Source: Deltaproteobacteria bacterium (GTDB lineage Bacteria > Myxococcota_A > Polyangia > Haliangiales > Haliangiaceae). Taken from it: DNA of 64,000 bases. Below are positions 25,642 to 33,903 of this stretch, piece by piece. Made by a program: the position numbers and the translations under genes. The notes below the pieces were generated by a model. That model made no database searches and had not been told where the DNA came from. It worked only from the letters and a program-made list of their open reading frames with translations. How positions within the stretch are numbered: the first letter of the stretch is position 1; the number at the start of each line of letters is the position of its first letter. The DNA lies in contig JAHDIH010000007.1 of the NCBI GenBank assembly GCA_020630875.1, forward strand, positions 62,001-126,000, in the 5' to 3' direction.

Positions 25642-26483
25642 AGATTTCTGTATCGGTGATTCAATGTCACCTTCAAGGCGAATGGAGCGAAAACTACTCC
25701 CGGATAGAAGAACTTTGCCTGACCAAAAAGGTGACCAGTTTACCATCCATCATCTGCATCCCCGAACTTCCGGCAGGTACGTATTTCCCACAAACGCAAA
25801 CTCCCGAGTGGTTCGAAACCGCGACAACACTTAAAGAAAGCCAGGTCGTAAGCGACCTGCAAAAGCTTTCCAAACTCAGCAACTCGGTGATTCCAGCATC
25901 ATTTTTTGAGCGGGACGGCAACGAGTATTTCAACAGCGTCGCCGTAATAGATTGCGGAGAAATTTTGGGAGTCTACAGAAAGACGCACATTCCTGATGGT
26001 CCAGGCTACCAAGAAAAGTACTATTTCACGCCCTCGCGAAATGGTTTCAAAGTCTGGAACACGTCCGCCGGCGTTATCGGAGTCGGTATCTGTTGGGACC
26101 AATGGTTTCCCGAATGCGCTCGAAGCATGGCGCTCATGGGGGCCGATGTATTGCTCTACCCTACGGCTATTGGCAGCGAGCCCGCTGAGCCTGGTCTAGA
26201 TTCTCGCAAACCTTGGCAGCGAGTTATGCAAGGTCACGCGGTTGCAAACACCACGGTCATCGCTGCAGCAAATAGAATAGGAACCGAAGACGAAATAACC
26301 TTTTACGGGCAGTCGTTTATCGCTGATCAACAAGGCTCTCTGGTGGTGGAAGCACATGACAGCGAACTACTATGCAGCGTAGATTTCGACCTTAAAGAAA
26401 TTCGTAAAGAGCGTGCCAGTTGGGGTTTCTTTAGGGACCGACGCCCTGAATACTACAAACGACTAACCGAGGAATCATCATGA
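25638..26483 (+). CDS. aguB: N-carbamoylputrescine amidase
   Basis: Converts N-carbamoylputrescine to putrescine, CO2 and ammonia. Nitrilase fold with triad Glu43 (CIPELPAG), Lys115 (YRKTHIPDGPG) and Cys152 (GICWDQWFPE); the stretch THIPDGPGYQEKYYF is specific to this subgroup. The ATG at 25638 gives an ATGA overlap with aguA and is preferred to an upstream in-frame start. An enoyl-CoA hydratase gene follows with another 4-bp overlap. Confidence 0.95.
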   Translation: MKISVSVIQCHLQGEWSENYSRIEELCLTKKVTSLPSIICIPELPAGTYFPQTQTPEWFETATTLKESQVVSDLQKLSKLSNSVIPASFFERDGNEYFNSVAVIDCGEILGVYRKTHIPDGPGYQEKYYFTPSRNGFKVWNTSAGVIGVGICWDQWFPECARSMALMGADVLLYPTAIGSEPAEPGLDSRKPWQRVMQGHAVANTTVIAAANRIGTEDEITFYGQSFIADQQGSLVVEAHDSELLCSVDFDLKEIRKERASWGFFRDRRPEYYKRLTEESS

Positions 26484-27271
26484 GTAAAACACTAATTCAC
26501 TATTCAACAGATTCAGGGGTGGCGACCATCGAGCTGCACAATCCGCCAGCCAATGCCTATTCTTATGAAATGTTTCGCCAGTTCGACGATGCCATTTTGC
26601 AAGCGAGAATGGATGCAGAAGTTCATGTCATTGTGATTCAGGGTAGTGGCGAAAAATTCTTTTGTGCGGGCGCGGACATTTCGATGCTGACGTCGGTGAC
26701 TCCCGAATTTAAATACTACTTTTGCATGCATGCCAACGAGACGTTGCTGAGGTTGGAAAATACACCAAAATTGGTGATAGCAGCGATAAGCGGTCACTGC
26801 GTTGGTGGAGGGCTTGAAGTAGCGCTGGCCGCAGACCTACGTATCGCCCAAGACGGAAGAGCAAAGTTTGGCCTTCCAGAGGTGGCGTTAGGTGTACTTC
26901 CGGGAACGGGTGGTACGCAACGGCTCACGCGGCTTCTTGGCAAGAACAAAGCTCTGGAGCTGATGTGCGAAGGAGAAAACTTCAGCGTAAAGACCGCCAA
27001 AGAACTAGGCATCATCAACAAAGTTGTTAGTGAAGACGATGACTTTACCAAAGCAACCTCAGCTTATGCGCAAAGCTTCTGCCCTCCTAACAAAGCATCG
27101 CGAGCCGTGGGGATGATTAAACGTTCGGTGCTGGTAGGAGGAGACCTGTCTTTGGAAGCTGGGCTAGCGCTGGAGCGAGAGCTGCAACAACAACTTTTTA
27201 CTTCCAGCGATGCCAAAGAAGGTATGGCTGCGTTCAAAGAAAAGCGAAAGTCTGAATTTACCGGGCGCTAA
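26480..27271 (+). CDS. Enoyl-CoA hydratase/isomerase family protein
   Basis: 263 residues of the crotonase fold. Oxyanion-hole segments are FFCAGADISML and ISGHCVGGGLEVALAADLRIA; FGLPEVALGVLPGTGGTQRLTRLLG holds the usual catalytic Glu position. Acts on acyl-CoA thioesters, exact substrate unknown; the link to putrescine synthesis is only operonic. The last 107 bp are repeated exactly at 28846-28952. Here the stop is TAA; after the downstream copy the same frame would end in TAG. Confidence 0.9.
   Translation: MSKTLIHYSTDSGVATIELHNPPANAYSYEMFRQFDDAILQARMDAEVHVIVIQGSGEKFFCAGADISMLTSVTPEFKYYFCMHANETLLRLENTPKLVIAAISGHCVGGGLEVALAADLRIAQDGRAKFGLPEVALGVLPGTGGTQRLTRLLGKNKALELMCEGENFSVKTAKELGIINKVVSEDDDFTKATSAYAQSFCPPNKASRAVGMIKRSVLVGGDLSLEAGLALERELQQQLFTSSDAKEGMAAFKEKRKSEFTGR
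27164..27270 (+). repeat. 107-bp direct repeat, copy 1 (3' end of the hydratase gene)
   Basis: Base-for-base identical to 28846-28952. Starts at CTAGCGCTGG and ends at GGGCGCTA; flanking bases differ on both sides. It encodes the last 35 codons of the enoyl-CoA hydratase. Confidence 0.97.
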
Positions 27272-27361
27272 GATTATAGATTGCAGCCTAAAGTGGATTT
27301 ACCCAGTTAGGCTGAACGAAGAAATAACGATAAGAGAATCCTAGCCCCAGCATCTGCACGC

Positions 27362-28828
27362 TCAGAAAGCTCGTTTCAAGAAAAACACATCTGGCCGAAT
27401 CGCCTCTAGTTTCTCTTTGGCTTCTGGGCTCGCTTCAGACACCCTGACGAACTCCAACGACTTCACTTTTGACAAAGCTTGCGCGTGTTCTTGCTCTAGT
27501 TCTAAGCCTTGGAGTTCTAAACGTCGAAGCTCAGGCAAATTGCTAAGTGCCTCTACGCCTTTCAGGGTAAGTTCCCCGCCCTGAAGGTAAAGAGACGTAA
27601 GACTCTTCGCTTTACTTCCCAATAACGTCAGCGTCCTTTCATTCGCGTTACTTAATCCGAGAGATTTCAGCATAGCCAATCTCTTGAGACTATCAACTTG
27701 CCTTACAGTGCTTAATTCGGCGTATAGATGTTCCAATTTCTCGAGCCGATTGATAAGTGGAATGCTCTCATCTCCAATTTCATTGGAGAGAGAAAGACTG
27801 GTGAGTTGTTCGTTTTTTACCAGTTCTTTCAATCCACTTTGAGTCAGTTCTTGTGAAAAGTGCAAATTCACGAGTGGAAGTTTGTGGAACATGCCCAATT
27901 TCTTGATGGGAAAAGTTCGGGGAAGCAGCAACGTACGCAATTTTTGGCACTTGAGCAAGGGCTCAAAACCTGAGGGCGTCAAGTCTGCAAACCGCATATT
28001 AATGTATTCAATATTTTTCAGATTGCTCAGATGCTCTACTACGCGCATGTCGGCGTCACCAAAAAGTCTAAAAGTCTTTAACGCCGGAACCTGCGTTACC
28101 CCTTCTACACCTTTCATTTTCGCATTGTCAGAACCAATCAAAACTTCGCTGAGCTTTGGAAATGGGTGTGCTACCGCGACCTTAGGCCACTCATCTATCG
28201 CTGTACTCGCGACGGAGAGCGTGCGTAGGTTTGGCATTGTTGCGATTTTGTCAAGAACGTCTGGCTGGACGTCAGTGCCGTCCAGAATTAGCGACTGCAC
28301 CATGCTCAATTGACCAAAGTGTTTCGCATGATCACTAGAAAATTTTTCGTTCTCAATGAGTAAACCAACCAACGGTATTTCTTTGAGCATCGTAATATCA
28401 ATGTTGGGATCTTTGATCCTTGCCATCGATAGGTGAGTCGGTTGTAGTTTTTTAAGACAATTCCAACTTTCGACAGATATGCTTTCTTCTGAAACCGGTG
28501 ATATTGCAAAGTACTCCAAATGCGTCGGGTTTCTTAGCTTACACAAATCATCAGCCTCAACGATGATAGAAAGCGAACGCTCGTTGAGACTTGCTTTTTT
28601 TAATTCGCCATCATTGGCGATCTTGGTCGGAAATAAATCAACACCATGCTTTGGTATAGTCCATGAGCTTACAAGCGGCCAGTGGACAATTTGATCATTT
28701 TCTGGCTTGAAAAACGATGCGCGAAGCTGTTTTTTTCGATCAACCTTAATTTTGGGCTCAGGAAGTCTTATTCTGTCATCACGAGTTGTACAAGACACTA
28801 ACAGCAGAGCCAACAATAGATAATACAT
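27362..28828 (-). CDS. Leucine-rich repeat lipoprotein
   Basis: 488 residues with lipobox LLVSC. From about residue 100 to the end it is made of leucine-rich repeats (for example LKTFRLFGDADMRVVEHLSNLKN-like units, LKSLGLSNANERTL, LTSLYLQGGELTLKGVEAL, LRRLELQGLELEQEHAQAL in successive repeats). Such surface LRR proteins bind other proteins. It lies antisense between two copies of a 107-bp repeat that derive from the end of the hydratase gene, so it appears to have been inserted there. An imperfect stem-loop AGCCTAA/TTAGGCT (27285-27313) follows its 3' side without a T run. Confidence 0.85.
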   Translation of the reverse strand: MYYLLLALLLVSCTTRDDRIRLPEPKIKVDRKKQLRASFFKPENDQIVHWPLVSSWTIPKHGVDLFPTKIANDGELKKASLNERSLSIIVEADDLCKLRNPTHLEYFAISPVSEESISVESWNCLKKLQPTHLSMARIKDPNIDITMLKEIPLVGLLIENEKFSSDHAKHFGQLSMVQSLILDGTDVQPDVLDKIATMPNLRTLSVASTAIDEWPKVAVAHPFPKLSEVLIGSDNAKMKGVEGVTQVPALKTFRLFGDADMRVVEHLSNLKNIEYINMRFADLTPSGFEPLLKCQKLRTLLLPRTFPIKKLGMFHKLPLVNLHFSQELTQSGLKELVKNEQLTSLSLSNEIGDESIPLINRLEKLEHLYAELSTVRQVDSLKRLAMLKSLGLSNANERTLTLLGSKAKSLTSLYLQGGELTLKGVEALSNLPELRRLELQGLELEQEHAQALSKVKSLEFVRVSEASPEAKEKLEAIRPDVFFLKRAF

Positions 28829-28845
28829 ATTATTAGCGTAGCAGA

Positions 28846-28952
28846 CTAGCGCTGGAGCGAGAGCTGCAACAACAACTTTTTACTTCCAGCGATGCCAAAG
28901 AAGGTATGGCTGCGTTCAAAGAAAAGCGAAAGTCTGAATTTACCGGGCGCTA
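28846..28952 (+). repeat. 107-bp direct repeat, copy 2 (detached 3' fragment of the hydratase gene)
   Basis: Exact copy of 27164-27270 at an offset of 1682 bp, in the same orientation, followed by G so that its frame would end in TAG. It has no start or upstream coding part. It begins 17 bp before the LRR gene start and ends 2 bp before the stop of the beta-barrel gene at 28955. Confidence 0.97.
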
Positions 28953-28954
28953 GT

Positions 28955-29434
28955 TCAAAATACGTACGCCAGGCGAAAAGAGAACTCGATGAAACCTGCG
29001 CCCGTAGTTTGCCCGACTGATGCTCGAATAACTCCTTCGAATTTCTCATCAAACCTTGCGCCCAACTGTCCCCCATAGTCTACGTGCAATTGAGTAGAAT
29101 AGCGCCCTACCGGACGGCGCCCCCCTAGGTGCCCACCAAGGATTACGGGGCTATTGAAAAGCAAATCCATGAATATACCAGCGCCACCAGCTAGTTGCCA
29201 ACTTTGTCCTTCGGCCCTCCCGGCACCTATGTGTGCTTCAGCGCTCAAGAGTCCGAACTTGTCGACTTCAACCTTGTACGACAGCGCGCTCTGTCGAACC
29301 CCACTGGCGTGATAAGAGTCAATTGGCAATATAGCCCCTAGAGATAGCTGGGGGCCAACTGACATTCGCCTTTCAGCAATTGTAGGTCGGGGTAAAAAGA
29401 CAACCAAGATAATTAACATGCGAAGCATCCGCAC
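28955..29434 (-). CDS. Outer-membrane beta-barrel-like protein, paralogue 1
   Basis: 159 residues with a signal peptide (ILVVFLPRPTIA) and a mature part of alternating strands (RRMSVGPQLSLGA, GGHLGGRRPVGRYSTQLHVDYGGQLGARF), ending in FSFRLAYVF with a terminal Phe as in outer-membrane barrels. It is homologous over its length to the frameshifted gene just upstream (AERRMSVG.QL.LG, LHVDYGGQLG/WHLEYGGQLG). Function unknown. Confidence 0.75.
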   Translation of the reverse strand: MRMLRMLIILVVFLPRPTIAERRMSVGPQLSLGAILPIDSYHASGVRQSALSYKVEVDKFGLLSAEAHIGAGRAEGQSWQLAGGAGIFMDLLFNSPVILGGHLGGRRPVGRYSTQLHVDYGGQLGARFDEKFEGVIRASVGQTTGAGFIEFSFRLAYVF

Positions 29435-29550
29435 AATGTATCAATCAAGTGTCCGCGAACTCAACGAAGAATAGATTGACCGCCCGGTCTGTGTGACATT
29501 CTTCTCATTGCCCCAACGTTACGACGTAGACTAGGACAACAAAAGTCACT

Positions 29551-30026
29551 CTAAAATACTTTGGCTACCCGAAGCGAAATTTCTACAAAACCAACGGTGC
29601 CATCGAGGTCATCGTTGTAACTACCAACCGAGAATCGGGATAAAACTTCTAACTTTTCCGCGAATCGATAGCCGAGTTGACCTCCATACTCTAAATGCCA
29701 ATGGTCGCTGTAGAATCCCATAGGAAGTCGGGCTCCCGCGTGACCACCTAGGATAAACGGAAACTGGAAAAATGCGTCCACAGCAATCCCACCTCCCAAC
29801 GTAGACTGGGTAGTTGTATCCGCCACTCCTACCCAAGGAAAGCCTCAGCACTTACGATTCCAAAAGGATCGAGCTCAGACTTAAAAGTAATCAGAGCGTG
29901 TGAATAACTATTGCTTCGATAGCCATGTTGAAAACCTAACGCCAGTTGGCCTCCTACGGACATGCGACGTTCGGCAACGGAAGTAAGAGGAACAAGAAGC
30001 GACAACAGCAAGAAGACGCGGTGCAT
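29551..30026 (-). pseudogene. Frameshifted paralogue of the beta-barrel-like protein
   Basis: ATG at 30026 opens a frame with a signal peptide (RVFLLLSLLVPLTSVA) that continues as AERRMSVGGQLALGF and stops at TAG about 29829. The homologous remainder (VGVADTTTQSTLGGG to FVEISLRVAKVF) follows one frame off, ending at 29551. The shift is at CTTGGGTAGGAG. Joined, the two halves align end to end with the intact neighbour. Either a recent inactivation, a sequencing error in the short G run, or programmed slippage; the first two are more likely. Confidence 0.75.
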
Positions 30027-30164
30027 GCCATTCGTATAGGAGACCGGAGTCAGATTATCAAGCACCTGACAATTAACTGTGCGAAATGCACAGTCACGAC
30101 TAAGTCAAAACGTTGTCGATCTGAACACTCGCTTCGACGGCAACTCGTTAATCAATTGGAATGC

Positions 30165-31079
30165 TCATGATTTCTGCCATGCTTCGCAACGTTTAACTTG
30201 CGTTTTAAAAGCAGCCGCTATCGCCTGGTCAACTACTCGTACTCTAGATGGTAGGTATTGATGACTCGGAAAGACGGCGTGAATCGCAATGGCACCACAG
30301 GTGTAATCTGGAAGTACGTGAAGAAGTCGACCGCCTTCTAGATCATCGATTACATCGAACAAACTTTTTCGGGCGATTCCTTGCCCTGAAATTGCCCACT
30401 GACGTGCCAAATACCCGTCACCACACAACGAACTTTCTATCGTCACCAGCTCTGATTTGTCGTTGCGTTGCAACGTCCACGACTTTTCTGGATAATCTGA
30501 AAGCTGCAGCGTCAAGAGTTTGTGTTTCTTCAAGTCTTTTGGCGTCTTTGGGGGGCCGTGCTTTTCAAGATAAGAAGGAGCAGCAACTAGTACACTTTGA
30601 CATTGAGCCAACTTGCGTGCCATTAGGGAACTGTCTTTCATCGAACCATATCGGATTGCCATATCGATAGCATTACGTCGAATAGGCTGAACGATATCAC
30701 TCGAGTGAACAATCAGTCGTAATCTCGGATGCTCTAGGGCAACGGAAGCAATCACTGGTGCCAATGGTCCGTAGGTGGTGTCCGCCGGTGCAGACAAATT
30801 GACTGTGCCAGTAATTTCGTCATCTTCTCCTTGGATTTCTTCAAGCGTCCTTCGCCACCTATGCAGCACATCTCGGCAGCCATCAATTACGGCGAGTCCT
30901 TCATTGGTAATATGAATAGAACGAGTCGTACGTTCAAAAATACGAACGTCTATCGCACGCTCGATACGACTGACGGTAGAGCTCACTGACGCAGGCGTTT
31001 GCTCTAACTGCGCGGCAGCACGTGTCATTGAGCCTGTCTCTGCAACCCGAACGAGTAGTTCCATCTCTGCAATCTTCAC
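30165..31079 (-). CDS. LysR-family transcriptional regulator
   Basis: 304 residues. The N-terminal winged HTH reads ELLVRVAETGSMTRAAAQLEQTPASVSSTVSRIERAIDVRIFERTTRSIHIT; the periplasmic-binding-like effector domain follows (VNLSAPADTTYGPLAPVI, AIRYGSMKDSSLMARKL). Members of this subgroup often control an adjacent divergent oxidoreductase operon. Here the divergent genes are a CmcJ/NvfI-like enzyme, an SDR and a 2OG oxygenase, and a T-N11-A inverted repeat lies between them. The inducer is unknown. Confidence 0.94.
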   Translation of the reverse strand: MKIAEMELLVRVAETGSMTRAAAQLEQTPASVSSTVSRIERAIDVRIFERTTRSIHITNEGLAVIDGCRDVLHRWRRTLEEIQGEDDEITGTVNLSAPADTTYGPLAPVIASVALEHPRLRLIVHSSDIVQPIRRNAIDMAIRYGSMKDSSLMARKLAQCQSVLVAAPSYLEKHGPPKTPKDLKKHKLLTLQLSDYPEKSWTLQRNDKSELVTIESSLCGDGYLARQWAISGQGIARKSLFDVIDDLEGGRLLHVLPDYTCGAIAIHAVFPSHQYLPSRVRVVDQAIAAAFKTQVKRCEAWQKS

Positions 31080-31190
31080 CCACTTATTATCAACAAACTG
31101 TTACAAGTGTTCCAATAGCAGAGAGCTTTAAATTACTAAAACCGCTGGTATAGTCACATGAGACGTCGGACATAAGAACGCCCTTATAGA

Positions 31191-31215
31191 GATTGTTAAG
31201 CATAATCAAACAATC
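31191..31215. promoter_or_regulatory. LysR-type operator (T-N11-A inverted repeat)
   Basis: Perfect arms GATTGTT and AACAATC are separated by 11 bp, giving the T-N11-A geometry of LysR boxes. It is 41 bp before the ATG at 31256 and 112 bp from the regulator start, in the divergent gap 31080-31255. No strong -35/-10 pair was identified around it. Confidence 0.65.
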
Positions 31216-31255
31216 GTTTCTTGCGTCATCCGCCTAACCATACATGGAGAGAATA

Positions 31256-32032
31256 ATGCCTACGGCAATCGTCAACTATCATATTAAAAGTGCAGAACGC
31301 CAAGCGTTTCAGATCGACGCCGGTGGTGTGATTGGGGCTCTCATCGCTCCTGTGCTCGTACCAACCAAAGTTGATGTTCTCGATGAAAGAAGTCATGAGG
31401 TCCCTGTCACGTTTGCAAAAGACAGTGTTGGTTTCACGTTCTTTCCCACGCAAGTTAAAGCATTCAACAATAATACGGATTGGAACTACAACTACAACAA
31501 GGAACTGCAGCAGCTCCTGAAGAATGAAGTGAGAGCTAAGGAGGTCGTTGTCTTCGATCATACCTTGCGGATCGATGATGAGACATCTGATCGCCAACCG
31601 GCACGTAACGTTCACAGTGACTACAGCGCAGCCGGAGCGAAGCAACGAGTCAAAGACATTCTTGGGGAAGCTCGTGCCATTGAGTGGAGTACAGGTGACT
31701 ACGCATTCATCAACATCTGGCGGCCAGTAGAATCAACTATTCTTAGTGCGCCGTTAGGGTTTGTTCTACCTTCCACAGTAAGAGATGAAGACTGGTTAGA
31801 AATCGACTTAGTTTACCCCAATCGTACCGGTCAAATCATGGGACTCGTAAGTCGAGACACCCACCAGTGGATCTATCGTTCGGAAATGACTACTGATGAA
31901 GTCGCGTACTTTAACATCTACGACAGCAGTGGAAAAGCTTCGGTAGCTCATAGCGCGCTCGACTTAATAGAAAGCCCTAGAAAAAGTACTGTCAGAACAA
32001 GTCTCGAAAGCCGTACATTAGTACGTTACTGA
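31256..32032 (+). CDS. CmcJ/NvfI-family oxidoreductase-like protein
   Basis: 258 residues. The combination VFDHTLR, HSDYSAAGAKQRV, INIWRPV.....APLGFVLPS, the HQWIYRSEMTTDEVAYFNIYDSS block and the closing R.S.ESR.LV resembles the CmcJ/NvfI family, whose members carry out oxidations or tailoring steps in cephamycin and fungal natural-product pathways. The His and Asp in HSDYS and the late His in HSALD are likely metal ligands. ATG at 31256 follows GGAGAG at a good distance and is preferred to the ATG at 31244. First gene of a probable three-gene operon under the divergent LysR protein. Confidence 0.75.
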   Translation: MPTAIVNYHIKSAERQAFQIDAGGVIGALIAPVLVPTKVDVLDERSHEVPVTFAKDSVGFTFFPTQVKAFNNNTDWNYNYNKELQQLLKNEVRAKEVVVFDHTLRIDDETSDRQPARNVHSDYSAAGAKQRVKDILGEARAIEWSTGDYAFINIWRPVESTILSAPLGFVLPSTVRDEDWLEIDLVYPNRTGQIMGLVSRDTHQWIYRSEMTTDEVAYFNIYDSSGKASVAHSALDLIESPRKSTVRTSLESRTLVRY

Positions 32033-32064
32033 GCAACCCATAACTACACTCAAAGGAAATGCAT

Positions 32065-32856
32065 ATGACACCCAAAACAATTCTAATCACCGGCTCTACC
32101 GACGGCATTGGTTTACTCACCGCGAAAAAACTCGCAGCACTAGGCCACCAAGTTATTCTCCATGGCAGAACCCCATCCAAACTCACCACCGCCCAACAAA
32201 CTGTGGGAGGTGCCCCAGATGGTTTGATAGCGGATCTTTCCATACTAGAGGACGTCGTTTCAATGGCCCAAAAGTTAAAAGAGAAGTACTCGCAATTGGA
32301 TGTGCTGATTAATAACGCAGGGGTACTAAAAACTGCAAACACAAAAACAACGACGGGGCTTGATATCCGTTTCGTCGTTAACACTATTGCTCCATACGTT
32401 TTAACGAGACAGCTATTGTCCATCATTCCGGAAAATGGACGAATCGTAAACTTGTCCTCGGCCGCCCAAGCAAGAGTCGACTCTAGTGCCATAAGAGGAC
32501 ACTCGGCCCTTGATGACATGAACGCGTATTCACAGAGTAAACTCGCGCTAACCGTCTGGTCTCAGATTTTGGCCAAAGAACTTTCTGCAGGCCCCACCGT
32601 GGTTGCGATCAACCCCGGCTCCCTTTTGGCATCGAAAATGGTAAAGGAAGGATTCAGTATTCCCGGAAAAGACTTAAGCATCGGCGCAGATATTCTCTGT
32701 GAGGCAGCAATCGGCACGTCTTTCGCTAACGCTTCTGGAAAATACTTCGACAACGACTCAAAGCAATTTGCCGCACCAAACATTGCCGCCGCGGACGACC
32801 AGCATAACAGCGCAATAATGGAAGCGATCAAGGAACTGGCCGGCGAGCATCTGTAA
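32065..32856 (+). CDS. Short-chain dehydrogenase/reductase
   Basis: 263 residues with the classical SDR motifs: TGSTDGIG at the nucleotide-binding turn, LINNAGVL, the catalytic Tyr-Lys in AYSQSKLAL and NPGSLLASKM. HGRTPSK after the second strand suggests NADP(H). Start at 32065, where AGGA is 7 nt upstream; another ATG lies two codons earlier. Substrate unknown; it sits between two oxidative enzymes, which suggests a shared pathway. Confidence 0.92.
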   Translation: MTPKTILITGSTDGIGLLTAKKLAALGHQVILHGRTPSKLTTAQQTVGGAPDGLIADLSILEDVVSMAQKLKEKYSQLDVLINNAGVLKTANTKTTTGLDIRFVVNTIAPYVLTRQLLSIIPENGRIVNLSSAAQARVDSSAIRGHSALDDMNAYSQSKLALTVWSQILAKELSAGPTVVAINPGSLLASKMVKEGFSIPGKDLSIGADILCEAAIGTSFANASGKYFDNDSKQFAAPNIAAADDQHNSAIMEAIKELAGEHL

Positions 32857-32922
32857 TGCCGGCTCTACCGTTAACGTAAAAATCCCCCACCCGACTTTCC
32901 AAAAGAACAAAAGGTACGAACT

Positions 32923-33831
32923 ATGTCAGATCACCTAAAGCAAGCACGAGAGCTACCCCTTCCATCCAGAGAAGCGATGCTTCACCGAGCGCCCTCCGCA
33001 CGGCGCTTTTGGAATGATAATAGAGAACTACTTGCAAACGCTTGGGCCGAGTGGGAACAGAGCGAAAAGGAAAATCTCCCAACTCTTGACGAATCTCTAC
33101 TTGATGCCAGTCTCCGCACCTCCGTCACACAGTCCTGGAGCGATCCCAACAAGGAGTCATTGGTAGAAAGTTTATGGGAAGAAGTAATTCCTAACGTCTT
33201 CCAATGTCAGTTTTTCCAACCAGATAGAATTGCTGAACTACGGAGCTACCTAAATCAAGTTTGGAATGCAAATATTCCGTTACGCCCACCTTATGGTATT
33301 GTACTGAATCGTGGAGGTGCAATGCTGGATAGTCGTTCAGAAGGCTATCTTGGTGCTCCGGGATTCCAGGGTTTCTACAGAGATCTACTGGATCGATATA
33401 TGCGCCCCATTGCCCGTCTTTTGTTCCCTGAAATCATGGGATACGATAATCAAACTTTCGGCTTTTCGATTCGCTATCAGCCCACTACGGATACGTCAAT
33501 CCGACCACATACCGACGCTTCATCTGTAACATTGAACGTCAACCTTAACCTTCCGGACGAAGATTTTTCAGGATCAGCGGTGACGTTCTTCGAGAGGTCT
33601 ACTGGCCGCGCTTACGACTTAGTATTCAAACCAGGCATGGCCGTCATTCATCGCGGAAACGTTGCACATGCTGCTCAGCCCATTGAGTCGGGTGAACGGA
33701 CCAATTTCGTTTTATGGCTATATGGAGAGCACGGTCGTCTTCCTCCTCAGGGAGTTGAACGCGTTGCCATTGACGCGAGAGAAAGATGGATCGTGCCTAC
33801 CGCGTTAAGCGACAAATTCGCTCCGTTCTGA
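32923..33831 (+). CDS. Fe(II)/2-oxoglutarate-type oxygenase
   Basis: 302 residues. A jelly-roll facial triad is visible: His and Asp in IRPHTDASSVTLNVNLN (about 196-198) and the distal His in HRGNVAHAAQPIESGERTNFVLW (about 249), with Arg ten residues later as the 2-oxoglutarate anchor. The arrangement resembles prolyl hydroxylase-like enzymes. AAAAGG precedes the ATG. It probably hydroxylates a small molecule or protein side chain together with the two upstream enzymes; the substrate is unknown. Confidence 0.85.
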   Translation: MSDHLKQARELPLPSREAMLHRAPSARRFWNDNRELLANAWAEWEQSEKENLPTLDESLLDASLRTSVTQSWSDPNKESLVESLWEEVIPNVFQCQFFQPDRIAELRSYLNQVWNANIPLRPPYGIVLNRGGAMLDSRSEGYLGAPGFQGFYRDLLDRYMRPIARLLFPEIMGYDNQTFGFSIRYQPTTDTSIRPHTDASSVTLNVNLNLPDEDFSGSAVTFFERSTGRAYDLVFKPGMAVIHRGNVAHAAQPIESGERTNFVLWLYGEHGRLPPQGVERVAIDARERWIVPTALSDKFAPF

Positions 33832-33903
33832 GAATACAGCACAGACAATAACCGGATAAGACCGATCATCGGCAGCTGGCAACCCACCTTGAACCGTTAC
33901 AAA

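Noticed and set aside
27285..27313. Stem-loop AGCCTAA/TTAGGCT as terminator of the hydratase operon
   Set aside because: No T run on either side and a 15-nt loop; kept only as a comment.
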